Shown: positions 53,963-63,347 of the stretch, one piece after another | How the letters are laid out: every line of letters starts with the position of its first letter | How positions within the stretch are numbered: the first letter of the stretch is position 1 | The notes under the pieces: model-generated | Database searches by the model: none | Told to the model about the DNA's origin: nothing | Seen by the model: the letters and a program-made list of their open reading frames with translations, nothing else | Position numbers and translations under genes: made by a program | Origin: Aeromicrobium sp. PE09-221 | GTDB lineage: Bacteria; Actinomycetota; Actinomycetes; Propionibacteriales; Nocardioidaceae | NCBI RefSeq assembly: GCF_002174305.1 | Contig: NZ_MIJB01000019.1 | Location: 1-64,000 of the forward strand | DNA length: 64,000 nucleotides | Direction of reading: 5' to 3'

Positions 53963-55300
53963 ATGGGTAAGCAGGAGGAGTTCGTACTGCGGGCGCTCGA
54001 AGAGCGCGACGTGCGATTCGTGCGCTTGTGGTTCACCGATGTGCTCGGCTCGCTCAAGTCGGTGGCGATCGCGCCGGCGGAGCTGGAGGGCGCCTTCGGG
54101 GAGGGCATCGGCTTCGATGGCTCGGCGATCGAGGGATTCGCTCGCGTGCACGAGGCCGACATGCTCGCCAAGCCCGATCCGTCGACCTTCCAGATCCTGC
54201 CGTGGCGTGGTGAGACCCCCGCCACTGCCCGCATGTTCTGCGACATCCTGATGCCGGACGGCAGCTCGTCCTATGCCGATCCGCGCCATGTGCTCAAGCG
54301 GGCGCTCGGCAAGGCGGCTGATGCCGGGTTCACCTTCTACACCCACCCCGAGATCGAGTTCTTCCTGCTCAAGGGCAAGCCCGGCCGCGGCGAGCAGCCG
54401 GTGCCCGTCGACGACAGCGGGTACTTCGACCACACCGCGCAGGGGGGCGGCCAGGATTTCCGCCGCGAGGTCATCACGATGCTCGAGTCGATGGGCATCT
54501 CCGTCGAGTTCAGCCACCACGAGGGCGGCCCGGGTCAGCAGGAGATCGACCTGCGATACGCCGACGCGCTCTCGACCGCCGACAACATCATGACCTTCCG
54601 AACCGTCGTGCGGGAGGTCGCGCTGAGTCAGGGCAAGTGGGCCTCATTCATGCCCAAGCCCTTCTCCGAACATCCCGGCTCGGGCATGCACACCCACGTG
54701 TCGCTCTTCGAGGGCGATGAGAACGCGTTCTACGAGGCGGGTGCCGAATACCAGCTGAGCAAGACCGGCCGCCAGTTCATCGCGGGGGTCCTCGAGCACA
54801 CCCCCGAGATCACCGCCGTCACCAACCAGTGGGTCAACTCCTATAAGCGCCTGGCGTGGGGCGGTGAGGCGCCGAGCTACGTGTGCTGGGGCCACAACAA
54901 CCGGTCCGCACTCATCCGCGTGCCGATGTATAAGCCGCACAAGAGCGGATCGGCCCGCATCGAGCTGCGGGCCGTCGACTCGGCCTGCAACCCCTATCTC
55001 GCCTTCGCGCTGATCCTCGCCGCCGGGCTCAAGGGCATCGAGGGCGGCTATGAGCTGCCGCCAGAGGCCGAGGACAATGTTTGGTCGCTCAGCGAGAACG
55101 AGCGCAAGGCACTCGGGATCTCGCCGCTGCCGCGCAATCTCGATGAGGCGATCCGTGTCATGGAGACGAGCGAGCTGGTCGCCGAGACCCTCGGCGAGCA
55201 CGTCTTCGACTTCTTCCTGCGCAACAAGCGCGCCGAATGGCAGGACTACCGGTCCCAGGTCACCCAGTTCGAGATCGACCGACTCATGCCGATCGTGTGA
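53963..55300 (+). CDS. glnA: Glutamine synthetase, type I-alpha (GlnA2-like)
   Basis: Makes glutamine from glutamate, ammonia and ATP. 445 aa. The signature GFDGSAIEGF lies at about 50-59, the ATP-binding KPFSEHPGSGMHTHVSL at about 232-248, and the C-terminal active-site loop NRSALIRVP. The region that holds the adenylylated Tyr in GSI-beta enzymes (NLYDLP) is here NVWSLSENE, so it should not be adenylylated, although glnE follows directly. This is the M. tuberculosis GlnA2 arrangement. Stop overlaps the glnE GTG. Confidence 0.93.
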   Translation: MGKQEEFVLRALEERDVRFVRLWFTDVLGSLKSVAIAPAELEGAFGEGIGFDGSAIEGFARVHEADMLAKPDPSTFQILPWRGETPATARMFCDILMPDGSSSYADPRHVLKRALGKAADAGFTFYTHPEIEFFLLKGKPGRGEQPVPVDDSGYFDHTAQGGGQDFRREVITMLESMGISVEFSHHEGGPGQQEIDLRYADALSTADNIMTFRTVVREVALSQGKWASFMPKPFSEHPGSGMHTHVSLFEGDENAFYEAGAEYQLSKTGRQFIAGVLEHTPEITAVTNQWVNSYKRLAWGGEAPSYVCWGHNNRSALIRVPMYKPHKSGSARIELRAVDSACNPYLAFALILAAGLKGIEGGYELPPEAEDNVWSLSENERKALGISPLPRNLDEAIRVMETSELVAETLGEHVFDFFLRNKRAEWQDYRSQVTQFEIDRLMPIV

Positions 55301-58209
55301 CCGGGGCCGTGGAACTGTCTCGACTCGGATTCCGTTCGCCGGAGGCGGCCGCCGCGCGGCTGGCGGAGATCGACGGGTGCCCCGACGATCTGGTCGAGCA
55401 GATCGCCCGGGTCGCCGACCCGGATATCTGCCTGGCCTCGCTCGCCCGGATCGCCGAGCACTGCGACGGAGGAGCCGCGGCTCTGCTCGAGCAGCTGCGG
55501 GCCGACGAAGAACTGCAGCTCCGGCTGCTGGTCGTGCTCGGGACGAGCGAGGCGCTCGGCGACTTCCTGGCGCGCCACCCCGAGCACATCGCCGATCTCG
55601 CCGAGGGCGAGCTGCTGACCCGGCCGGCCACAGTGGAGGAGTACCGCACCTGGATGCGCCGGGCCGCGGATGCCGATGAGTTGCGGGTCCAATATCACCG
55701 GGCGCTGCTGCGGATCGCCGCGCGGGATCTGACGGCGCTCACCAGCTTCGTCGAGTCCTCGGGGGAGCTCGCGGACCTCGCCATCGCCACCCTCGACGGT
55801 GCGCTGGCGATCGTCCAGGGCGAGGAGGAGAAGTCCGAGCTGACCCGGTTATCCATCATGGCGATGGGCAAAACCGGCGGACACGAGCTCAACTACGTCA
55901 GCGATGTCGACGTCATCTTCGTCTACGAGGCCGCCGAAGGTGCCGACGACAATGCCGCGCTCGTCGTGGCCACCCGGATGGCCTCGGCGGTCATGCGGAT
56001 GTGCCGCGAGCACACGCGCGAAGGCACCATCTGGGAGGTCGACGCCGACCTGCGTCCCGAGGGCAAGAACGGTCCGCTCGTGCGCTCGCTGGGCAGTCAT
56101 GTCGCCTACTACGAGAAGTGGGCCAGCACCTGGGAGTTCCAGGCCCTGCTCAAGGCTCGCTACGCGGCCGGGGATGCCGAGCTGGCCCAGCGTTATCTCG
56201 ATGAGCTCGAACCGATGGTCTGGTTCGCCAGCACACGGCCGAATTTCGTCTCCGATGTCCGCTCGATGCGCAAGCGCGTCATCGACAACATCCCCCACAC
56301 CGAGCGCGAGCGGCAGCTCAAGCTCGGTCGCGGGGGATTGCGCGATGTCGAGTTCGCCGTGCAGATGCTGCAGCTGGTGCACGGCCGCGCCGACCCGTCG
56401 GTACGCGACCGCACCACCGTCCTGGCGCTGCACGCGCTCACCGAGGGCGGCTACGTGGGCCGGCGCGACGGCGCGGCGCTCGAGGAGGCCTACGAGTTCC
56501 TGCGCACGTTGGAGCATCGCATCCAGCTCTTCCGGCTCAAGCGCACGCACATCGTGCCCGAGGACACCGAGGATCTGCGCCGGATCGGGCGCAGTATGGG
56601 ATACCGGCAGAATCCGGTCGACAACCTGACCAAGGAATGGCAGGCCCACCGCCGGGTCGTCAGCCGCCTGCACGAGAAGCTCTTCTACCGTCCGCTGCTC
56701 GACGCGGTGGCGAGCCTGCCCATCGAGGGTCTGCGCCTGACTCCCTTGGCCGCCGAGCAGCGGCTGGCGGCGCTCGGCTTCGCCGATCCAGCGGGGGCCA
56801 TGAAGCACATCGAGGCGCTCACCTCCGGGGTGTCGCGACGGGCGGCGATCCAGCAGTCCCTGCTGCCGGCCATGCTCTCGTGGTTCGCCGAGTCCCCGGA
56901 TCCCGACTCGGGGCTGCTCGCCTTCCGGTCGATCTCCGAGGAGCTCGGCGAGTCGCACTGGTATCTGCGCAAGCTCCGCGACGAAGGCGTGGCCGCCGAG
57001 CAGCTCGCCACCCTGTTGTCGTCGAGCACCTATGTCACCCAGCTCATCACGCGGGCTCCGGATGTCGTCGCCCTCCTCGGCGACGACAGCGAGCTCGTGC
57101 CGCACGATCTGGACCGGTTGTCCACCGAGATGGCCCTCGCCGCCAAGCGGCACGATGTCCCCGATGACGCCATCAAGGCGATCCGACGAGTGCGGCGCCG
57201 CGAGCTCGCGCGGGTGTCGATGGCCGATGTGCTCGGCATGCTCGATGTCGTGGAGGTGGGCGAGGCGCTCACCGCCATCAACACGGCCACACTGCAGGCG
57301 GCGCTCGACGTGGCGATGGCGGCCTATGAACAGCAGAAGGGCCCGGTGACGGTCCGGATGGCGGTCGTCCTGATGGGCCGTCTCGGCGGTTTCGAGGCGG
57401 GCTACGGCTCGGATGCCGATGTCATGTTCGTGCACGAGCCATTGGAGGGCGCCGCGGATGCCGATGCGATCGCGTGTGCCACCTGGGTCGCCCAGACCCT
57501 GCGACAGCAGCTGGCGGTGGCCGGCGCGGAGCCGCCTCTGCAGGTCGACGCCGACCTGCGGCCGGAGGGGAAGAACGGTCCGCTGGCGCGGTCCCTGGCC
57601 TCCTATGCCGCCTACTACGCCAAGTGGTCGGACACCTGGGAGGCCCAGGCGCTGCTGCGTGCCACCGCGGGTGTCGGCGATGCGGATCTGTGCCGTCGTT
57701 TCACTGAGCTGATCGACCCCCTGCGGTATCCCGAGGAGGGCCTCAGCGAGCGCGAGGTGCGCGAGATCCGCCGGATCAAGGCGCGGGTGGATGCCGAGCG
57801 GCTGCCGCGCGGAGCGAATCCGAACACGCACCTGAAGCTCGGCCGCGGTGGCCTCGCCGATATCGAGTGGACGGCTCAGCTCCTGCAGCTCGAGCACGCG
57901 GGTCGCCTGCCGTCGTTGCGGACGACGCGCACGATCACGGCGATCGACGCGGCCGCGGAGGAGGGCCTGCTGGAGCGTGAGGACGCGGACACGCTCATCG
58001 AGGCATGGACGATGGTCAGCCGGATCCGCAACGGCGTCGTGCTCATGCGCGCCAAGGGGGCCGAGTCGATGGTCGAGGCCAATGACGACCGTGCCCGGTT
58101 GGCTCACCTCATCGGCGACGGCGCGGACCGTTCCGAGGAGCTTGTCGATCAGTACCGCAAGATCACACGGCGGGCCCGCAAGATCGTGGAGAGGGTGTTC
58201 TGGGAGTGA
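55297..58209 (+). CDS. glnE: Bifunctional glutamine-synthetase adenylyltransferase/deadenylylase
   Basis: Adds or removes AMP on glutamine synthetase according to nitrogen status. 970 aa. Two nucleotidyltransferase domains: the N-terminal one with NYVSDVDVIFVYE (about 200-212) and the C-terminal one with GYGSDADVMFVHE (about 703-715), each followed by DADLRPEGKNGPL(V/A)RS. The GTG at 55297 overlaps the glnA stop as GTGA. The substrate is probably another glutamine synthetase encoded outside this window. Confidence 0.95.
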   Translation: MTGAVELSRLGFRSPEAAAARLAEIDGCPDDLVEQIARVADPDICLASLARIAEHCDGGAAALLEQLRADEELQLRLLVVLGTSEALGDFLARHPEHIADLAEGELLTRPATVEEYRTWMRRAADADELRVQYHRALLRIAARDLTALTSFVESSGELADLAIATLDGALAIVQGEEEKSELTRLSIMAMGKTGGHELNYVSDVDVIFVYEAAEGADDNAALVVATRMASAVMRMCREHTREGTIWEVDADLRPEGKNGPLVRSLGSHVAYYEKWASTWEFQALLKARYAAGDAELAQRYLDELEPMVWFASTRPNFVSDVRSMRKRVIDNIPHTERERQLKLGRGGLRDVEFAVQMLQLVHGRADPSVRDRTTVLALHALTEGGYVGRRDGAALEEAYEFLRTLEHRIQLFRLKRTHIVPEDTEDLRRIGRSMGYRQNPVDNLTKEWQAHRRVVSRLHEKLFYRPLLDAVASLPIEGLRLTPLAAEQRLAALGFADPAGAMKHIEALTSGVSRRAAIQQSLLPAMLSWFAESPDPDSGLLAFRSISEELGESHWYLRKLRDEGVAAEQLATLLSSSTYVTQLITRAPDVVALLGDDSELVPHDLDRLSTEMALAAKRHDVPDDAIKAIRRVRRRELARVSMADVLGMLDVVEVGEALTAINTATLQAALDVAMAAYEQQKGPVTVRMAVVLMGRLGGFEAGYGSDADVMFVHEPLEGAADADAIACATWVAQTLRQQLAVAGAEPPLQVDADLRPEGKNGPLARSLASYAAYYAKWSDTWEAQALLRATAGVGDADLCRRFTELIDPLRYPEEGLSEREVREIRRIKARVDAERLPRGANPNTHLKLGRGGLADIEWTAQLLQLEHAGRLPSLRTTRTITAIDAAAEEGLLEREDADTLIEAWTMVSRIRNGVVLMRAKGAESMVEANDDRARLAHLIGDGADRSEELVDQYRKITRRARKIVERVFWE

Positions 58210-58616
58210 GCTCGATCGATGCCGAGACCGCGCGGCAGGTGTTGGACGCACAGCCCTTCAGCCGGATGCTGGGCACGCGGCTCGCCGCGGTGTCCGATAC
58301 GACCGTGACGCTCGAACTCGAGCCCAGCGAGGATCTGCTGCAGCAGTATGGCTTCGTGCATGGCGGGGTGCTGGCCTATCTCGCCGACAACGCGCTCACC
58401 TATGCCGGTGCGCTCGGTCTCGGACCGAGTGTCCTGACCAGCGGCATGTCCCTCGACTACGTGGCGCCGGCTCGCGCGGAGGGTGTGCTGCGCGCGGTCG
58501 GCACGTTGGTGACCTCCGGCCGTACGAAGGCGACGGTGCGCTGCGACATCACCCAGGGCGATCGCCTCATCGCCACCGCCCTCGGCACCATCCTCGCCAC
58601 GCGCCGTGAGGACTGA
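58206..58616 (+). CDS. PaaI-family hotdog thioesterase
   Basis: A 136-aa hotdog-fold acyl-CoA thioesterase. The PaaI motif YGFVHGGVLAYLADNALTYA is at about 48-67 and contains the HGG turn and the catalytic Asp. Its GTG overlaps the glnE stop (GTGA), so it is translated with glnE, a pairing without an obvious metabolic link. The acyl group is unknown; phenylacetyl or other aromatic CoA esters are typical. Confidence 0.82.
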   Translation: MSSIDAETARQVLDAQPFSRMLGTRLAAVSDTTVTLELEPSEDLLQQYGFVHGGVLAYLADNALTYAGALGLGPSVLTSGMSLDYVAPARAEGVLRAVGTLVTSGRTKATVRCDITQGDRLIATALGTILATRRED

Positions 58617-58648
58617 CCGAGGGTCGGCCGAGCCTCGGGACTGATGGC

Positions 58649-58749
58649 GATGCATTACGGCGGCTAGAGCAGCCACCGTGCATCATCATGGGTGCGGACC
58701 CGCTCGACAGTTGATGCATTCAGGTCGTCGTAGCAGCCCTTATGCATCA
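58649..58749. repeat. Two tandem diverged hairpins with TGCATCA arms
   Basis: The first hairpin pairs 58649-58665 (GATGCATTACGGCGGCT) with 58671-58684 with a 3-base bulge. The second pairs 58712-58724 (TGATGCATTCAGG) with 58737-58749 at 10 of 13 positions. The two units share GATGCATT at the left and AGCAGCC...TGCATCA at the right, so one looks like a diverged copy of the other. The element is in a convergent gap. Confidence 0.7.
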
Positions 58750-58762
58750 GCGTCCCTTCTCT

Positions 58763-59989
58763 TCAGCGCTGGAAGGTGAGCTGGCGGACGTCGAGATAGC
58801 CGCTGGCGAAACCCGCCTCGGAGTAGGCGAGGTAGAACTCCCACATCCGGCGGAAGGTCTCGTCGAAGCCGTCGGAGCGGATCGTGTCCCAGTTGGCCGT
58901 GAAGCGCTCGCGCCAGAGCCGCAGGGTGCGGGCGTAGTCGGGTTGCAGGCTGTGCTGGGTGACCAGACGCAGACCCGTCTGCTGGTCGGTGATCTGCTCG
59001 ATGGCCTCCACCGAGGGGATCAGACCTCCGGGGAACACATATTTCTGGATCCAGCCGAAGGAACGCCGGGTCGCGAGCATGCGGTGGTGCGGCATGAGGA
59101 TCGCCTGGATCGCGACTCGTCCGCCCGGCGCCAACCGCTCATCGAGCGTTTGGAAATAGGTCGGCCAGTACTCCTCGCCGACGGCCTCGATCATCTCCAC
59201 GCTGACGATCGCGTCATAGGCGCCCTCGACCTCGCGGTAGTCCTGGATGCGCACCTCGACCCGATCGGACAACCCGGCCGCGGCGATACGCTGCCGCGCC
59301 AGCTCGGCCTGCTCGTGACTCAGGGTGATCGTCGTGACGCTGGCCCCGCGTCGAGCGGCCCGGATCGCCAACGCGCCCCAGCCGCTGCCGATCTCGAGCA
59401 CGCGTGAGTCCGCCTGGACGCCGGCCGCGTCGAGGATGCGCTCGATCTTGCGCTCCTGCGCCTCCTCGAGGGTCTCACCGGGGCGATCGAACCAGGCGGC
59501 GGAGTACGACATCGTCGAGTCGAGGAAGTGCTCGAAGAGGTGATTGGAGAGATCGTAGTGGGCCTCGATATTGCTCCGTGATCCGGTGGTCGTGTTGCGC
59601 TGCTGCTCGGGCAGGTTCTCATCCACGAAACGACGGAAGCGCTGCAACCATCCCGGCACGAGACGGGTCAGACGGCTGGCGAAGGGTGTGAGGAGGTCGC
59701 CCAGGTCGGTGCCTGGACCGCTCGTCCAGTCTCCGGCCATGTACGCCTCGCCGAGACCGATCTTGGTGTCCGCCCCGAGCCGTGCGAACAAGGCATCCGG
59801 CCGGACGACGCGCAGCTCGGGAGAGCCGGCGGTGCCCGCACCCCAGGCCGTGCCATCGGGGAAGCTGACGCGCACCGGAAGCCGGCTCACGGAGGTTCGC
59901 AGGATCGCGCGCGCGGCAGCGGCACGTACGGGCGCCTTGGGGATCCGCGAGAGCGCGGGAAAGCGCGGGCCGACAGTGATCGCAGTCAT
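58763..59989 (-). CDS. Cyclopropane-fatty-acyl-phospholipid synthase family methyltransferase
   Basis: SAM-dependent enzyme that methylates or cyclopropanates unsaturated acyl chains of membrane lipids. 408 aa with an N-terminal lipid-interaction domain. SAM motif LEIGSGWGALAIRAA (about 198-212), then TLSHEQAELARQR, and the acyl-chain region with VEMIEAVGEEYW. AGGAGG lies upstream of the ATG at 59989, which overlaps the DUF1365 stop. Last gene of the lipid operon. Confidence 0.9.
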   Translation of the reverse strand: MTAITVGPRFPALSRIPKAPVRAAAARAILRTSVSRLPVRVSFPDGTAWGAGTAGSPELRVVRPDALFARLGADTKIGLGEAYMAGDWTSGPGTDLGDLLTPFASRLTRLVPGWLQRFRRFVDENLPEQQRNTTTGSRSNIEAHYDLSNHLFEHFLDSTMSYSAAWFDRPGETLEEAQERKIERILDAAGVQADSRVLEIGSGWGALAIRAARRGASVTTITLSHEQAELARQRIAAAGLSDRVEVRIQDYREVEGAYDAIVSVEMIEAVGEEYWPTYFQTLDERLAPGGRVAIQAILMPHHRMLATRRSFGWIQKYVFPGGLIPSVEAIEQITDQQTGLRLVTQHSLQPDYARTLRLWRERFTANWDTIRSDGFDETFRRMWEFYLAYSEAGFASGYLDVRQLTFQR

Positions 59990-60732
59990 GAGACGACCTC
60001 CTGATGTGATTCGTGGTCTCGCGTCGGACGCGGGACGATAGGGAGACGTTTGAGCCACAGCATGATGCCGTGGACCCGGATGAGGGCACTGACGCGCCAG
60101 GTCATGAGGGGATAAGCGAGTGCTGTTCGGAGCAACTCACCGGGCGTGTAGGGGCGCAGGCTGCCGTGGAAGCCCGCGCTGAACGGAGGCTCGCCGTCGC
60201 GGTGCAGGGTGATGGTGGTCGTGACCGTCGTCGGGCCGATGCGGCAGCGGACGTCGTAGCGTCCCTCCAGATCGTAGAAGGGGGACACGTAGAAGTCCTT
60301 CTCCACCTCGGCGCGCCCCTTCTCATCGGGGAAGAGCACATAGGCATGGCGCTCGCCGTAGGTGTTGTGCACCTCGGCGACGATGCAGCGGACCGTCTGG
60401 GAGGAACGGTCGATCACCCAGTAGACCGACAAGGGATTGAACACGTGTCCGAGCGAGCGGGCGGCCGCGAGCATGAGAATGCGGTCGTCCTCGGCATCGA
60501 CCCCGCGCTCGGCCAGCAGCGATCGAATATTGGCGGCGATCGTCGACGAGGGATCCCCGATGTGGTCACGGGTCCGGAAGGACGCGAGGGGGCGCAGCCA
60601 GCGAGGCAGACGCGGCAGTTCGTCGACATCGACGAGCCACTGGTACACCCGGTGTCGTAGCACATGCCGGCGCGGGGCACGGCGCACGTGGCTGACCTGC
60701 CCGATGACGAGAGCAGGAGCCGATCCGCTCAC
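59986..60732 (-). CDS. DUF1365 family protein
   Basis: A 248-aa protein of the DUF1365 family: HVRRAPRRHVLRHRVYQWLVD near the start and HNTYGERHAYVLFPD with FYVSPFYDLEGRYDVR in the middle. Almost always found with a cyclopropane synthase homologue and an FAD amine-oxidase-like protein; biochemical role unknown. Overlaps both neighbours by 4 bases. Confidence 0.88.
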   Translation of the reverse strand: MSGSAPALVIGQVSHVRRAPRRHVLRHRVYQWLVDVDELPRLPRWLRPLASFRTRDHIGDPSSTIAANIRSLLAERGVDAEDDRILMLAAARSLGHVFNPLSVYWVIDRSSQTVRCIVAEVHNTYGERHAYVLFPDEKGRAEVEKDFYVSPFYDLEGRYDVRCRIGPTTVTTTITLHRDGEPPFSAGFHGSLRPYTPGELLRTALAYPLMTWRVSALIRVHGIMLWLKRLPIVPRPTRDHESHQEVVS

Positions 60733-62009
60733 CAGGTCACCCCCAGCTGCTCGGCGGCTGCCACACCGGAGCGGCAGCCGTCCTCGTGGAATCCCCAGCC
60801 GTGGTACGCCCCGGCATAGGCGGTCACCGGGGTGGACAAGTCGCTCAACCGGGCCTGGGCAGCGACGGAGGCCGGCGTGTAGACCGGATGCGTGTACGTC
60901 ATCCGTGCGATGGCCGATCCCGGCGCTGGGCGGGTGCCGTCATTGAGCGTGACGAGATACGGACGCCTCTCATCGATCCCCTGCAGACGATTCATCCAGT
61001 AGGTGACGACCGGTGGGTGGTCCCCGCCCGCACATCCGTCCATCCGGTAGTTCCATGCCGATCGTGCGTCCCGGGCCTCGGGCAGGACCGAGGGGTCGCG
61101 GTGCAGCGTCACCTCGTTGCGCGAATAGCCGAAGGCGCCGAGCACGTCCTTTTCCTCGGGGCTGGGGTCGGCCAGCAGGCTCAAGGCGTCATCGGCATGG
61201 GTGGCAATGACGACGTGGTCGACGTGTTCGACGCCGTGGTCGGTGGTGAGGTCGGCGCCACCCTGCGGTGGGCGGGCGATGGCGCGGACAGGCGTGCCGA
61301 CGACGCAGTCCTCCAGCCGAGCGGTGATCGCATCGACATAGGTGACGGAGCCGCCCTCGACGGTGAACCACTGCGGCGAGTCCTTCAACGACAGGAATCC
61401 GTGGTGGCGCAGGAAGGTGAAGAGGTAACGGGCCGGATAGTCCAGCGCAGTCGCCGTGCCCGAGGACCAGACGCAGGCCACCACGGGAATCGCGTAGTGC
61501 TGGACGAAGTGGTCGCCGAAATCGTGCCGGTCCAGGAACTCACCGTAGGTGAGGTCGTCCTCGGCAGCGAGGAGCGCCAAGGCCGCGCGCTGGAACCGTT
61601 TGACGTCCAGCAGCATCCGGGCGAAGCGTGGGTCGGCGATCCGCCAGCGCTGAGCGAGAATCCCGCGAGCCCCGCGGCCGCCGGCGTACTCCAGCCCGCA
61701 GCCCTCGCAGCGGATGCTCATCGACATCTCGGTGGGACGGACCGCGACCCCCAGTTCGGCGAAGAGCCTTCGCAGCAGCGGATAGGTGCGGTCATTGTGG
61801 ACGATGAAACCGGTATCGACGCGGTCCTCGCCCACGGTATGCGTGTGGGCGTGCCCGCCGAGGCGGTCGTCGGCCTCGTAGAGGGTCACCGCGTACTGTT
61901 CGCGGAGCAGATAGGCGGCCGTCAGCCCGGATATCCCTGCGCCGACGACAGCGACCGTCTCCTTGCTCATATCGGGAGTTCGGAGACGGTCGCTGTGCGG
62001 ATGGGTCAC
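60729..62009 (-). CDS. FAD-dependent amine-oxidase-like oxidoreductase
   Basis: A 426-aa flavoprotein with the dinucleotide-binding motif VAVVGAGISGLTAAYLL (about 19-35), followed by YEADDRLGGHAHT and a C-terminal GAYHGWGFHEDG that closes the FAD site. It belongs to the NAD(P)-binding/amine-oxidase group that accompanies DUF1365 and cyclopropane synthase genes, where it is proposed to oxidise a modified acyl chain. The GTG at 62009 overlaps the desaturase stop as GTGA; the ATG at 61970 is the alternative. Confidence 0.85.
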   Translation of the reverse strand: MTHPHSDRLRTPDMSKETVAVVGAGISGLTAAYLLREQYAVTLYEADDRLGGHAHTHTVGEDRVDTGFIVHNDRTYPLLRRLFAELGVAVRPTEMSMSIRCEGCGLEYAGGRGARGILAQRWRIADPRFARMLLDVKRFQRAALALLAAEDDLTYGEFLDRHDFGDHFVQHYAIPVVACVWSSGTATALDYPARYLFTFLRHHGFLSLKDSPQWFTVEGGSVTYVDAITARLEDCVVGTPVRAIARPPQGGADLTTDHGVEHVDHVVIATHADDALSLLADPSPEEKDVLGAFGYSRNEVTLHRDPSVLPEARDARSAWNYRMDGCAGGDHPPVVTYWMNRLQGIDERRPYLVTLNDGTRPAPGSAIARMTYTHPVYTPASVAAQARLSDLSTPVTAYAGAYHGWGFHEDGCRSGVAAAEQLGVTW

Positions 62010-63337
62010 ACGGTCAAGTGTTCCCGATCGGCCTGTTCTGCGCGCGCTGCGGCGGCGGCACGCTTCGCGCGACGCAGGGCCTTGGACTCCGGGGAGTTGC
62101 CGACCTTGTACGGATCATCGGGCTTGCGAGAGAGCGTGTGCAGCTGGCGCGCCACGCTCCCGAGCTGGCGGCTGAGCCGCCCGGTGTTGTAGCGCAGGCC
62201 GTACTTCTCGACGAGCCGCTGGACGTCCACCGAGACCTCGCGGTAACGGCGGGCGGGGATGTCGGGGAACAGGTGATGCTCGATCTGGTGGCTCAGGTTG
62301 CCGGTCAGCACGTGGAAGAGGGGAGTGCCCGAGATATTCGCCGAGCCGAGGATCTGGCGCAGGTACCACTGGCCACGGCTCTCGTTCTTGGCGTCCTCCT
62401 CCTGGAAGGTCTCCACCTCGGCGGGGAAGTGACCGCAGAAGATGACCAGGAAGGTCCAGATGTTGCGGATGATGTTGGCGACCACATTGGCACCCAGCAC
62501 CGCGAGCGGCACCCACCAGGCGGTGACGAAGGCCAGCGGCAGGGACAGCATCGGGAAGAGGACATAGTCCTTGAGCACCTGACGGCGGATCTTGGCGTAG
62601 GCGCGCTTCTTGCGGGCCTGGAAGTCCTTCTTGGAGATCCGGCCGGCGAGGTACTCGTCGAGTTCCACGCCGTGGTACATGACTCCCCACTCGAAGACGA
62701 GCATGAGGATGAAGGCCAGCGGCAGATTGAAGCGGTGGCTGGGGTACCAGGGCTGATCGGCATCGATGCGGAACATGTTGTAACCGATGTCCCGGTCCAT
62801 GCCGTGGATATTCGTGTACGTGTGGTGGATGTAGTTGTGGCCGTGCTTCCACTCGCTCGCGGGGGCCACGTTGTCCCACTCGTAGCGCTTGCCGTCGACC
62901 AGCGGATCGTTCATCCAGTCGTACTGGCCGTGCATGACATTGTGGCCGATCTCCATGTTCTCGATGATCTTGGCCAGGCCGAGCAGCACGATGCCGGTGA
63001 CGAGCAGGCCGACCCACGCGGCGGTGGCGACCGGGAGCAGTAGCGGGAAGGAGAAGAGCGTGATCCGGCCGAGGACCTCGAAGGACCGCTGGATCTTGAT
63101 CACGCGACGGATGTAGTCGGCATCGGTCTGCCCGAGGTCGTCGAGCACCCGCTGGCGGACCTCGTCGAGCTCGCGGCCGAACTCCTCGAGCTGTTCGTAG
63201 GACATGTAGTCCAGGCCGATGGTCGAGGGGCGGGTGGGGTCGTCCTCGGCGACCAGCGGCACGGGGGCGCGGTTGTGGTCGCTGGCGCTGAGCGGCTCGA
63301 TCGGAGCGGGCTTGGAGCGACGTCGGAGCAGTTTCAT
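62006..63337 (-). CDS. Membrane fatty-acid desaturase (DesA3-like)
   Basis: Diiron desaturase of 443 aa that introduces a cis double bond into an acyl chain. Three histidine boxes: HNVMH (132-136), HGHNYIHH (165-172) and HQIEHH (about 372-377). Two hydrophobic blocks (about 90-125 and 190-300) span the membrane. GAGAGGAAC lies upstream of the ATG at 63337. Paired with the ferredoxin reductase upstream, as DesA3 is with Rv3230c. Confidence 0.92.
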   Translation of the reverse strand: MKLLRRRSKPAPIEPLSASDHNRAPVPLVAEDDPTRPSTIGLDYMSYEQLEEFGRELDEVRQRVLDDLGQTDADYIRRVIKIQRSFEVLGRITLFSFPLLLPVATAAWVGLLVTGIVLLGLAKIIENMEIGHNVMHGQYDWMNDPLVDGKRYEWDNVAPASEWKHGHNYIHHTYTNIHGMDRDIGYNMFRIDADQPWYPSHRFNLPLAFILMLVFEWGVMYHGVELDEYLAGRISKKDFQARKKRAYAKIRRQVLKDYVLFPMLSLPLAFVTAWWVPLAVLGANVVANIIRNIWTFLVIFCGHFPAEVETFQEEDAKNESRGQWYLRQILGSANISGTPLFHVLTGNLSHQIEHHLFPDIPARRYREVSVDVQRLVEKYGLRYNTGRLSRQLGSVARQLHTLSRKPDDPYKVGNSPESKALRRAKRAAAAARAEQADREHLTV

Positions 63338-63347
63338 CGGGTTCCTC

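Noticed and set aside
55849..58251. 800-codon minus-strand frame opposite glnE
   Set aside because: Antisense shadow of glnE; no recognisable domain and the sense frame has all motifs.
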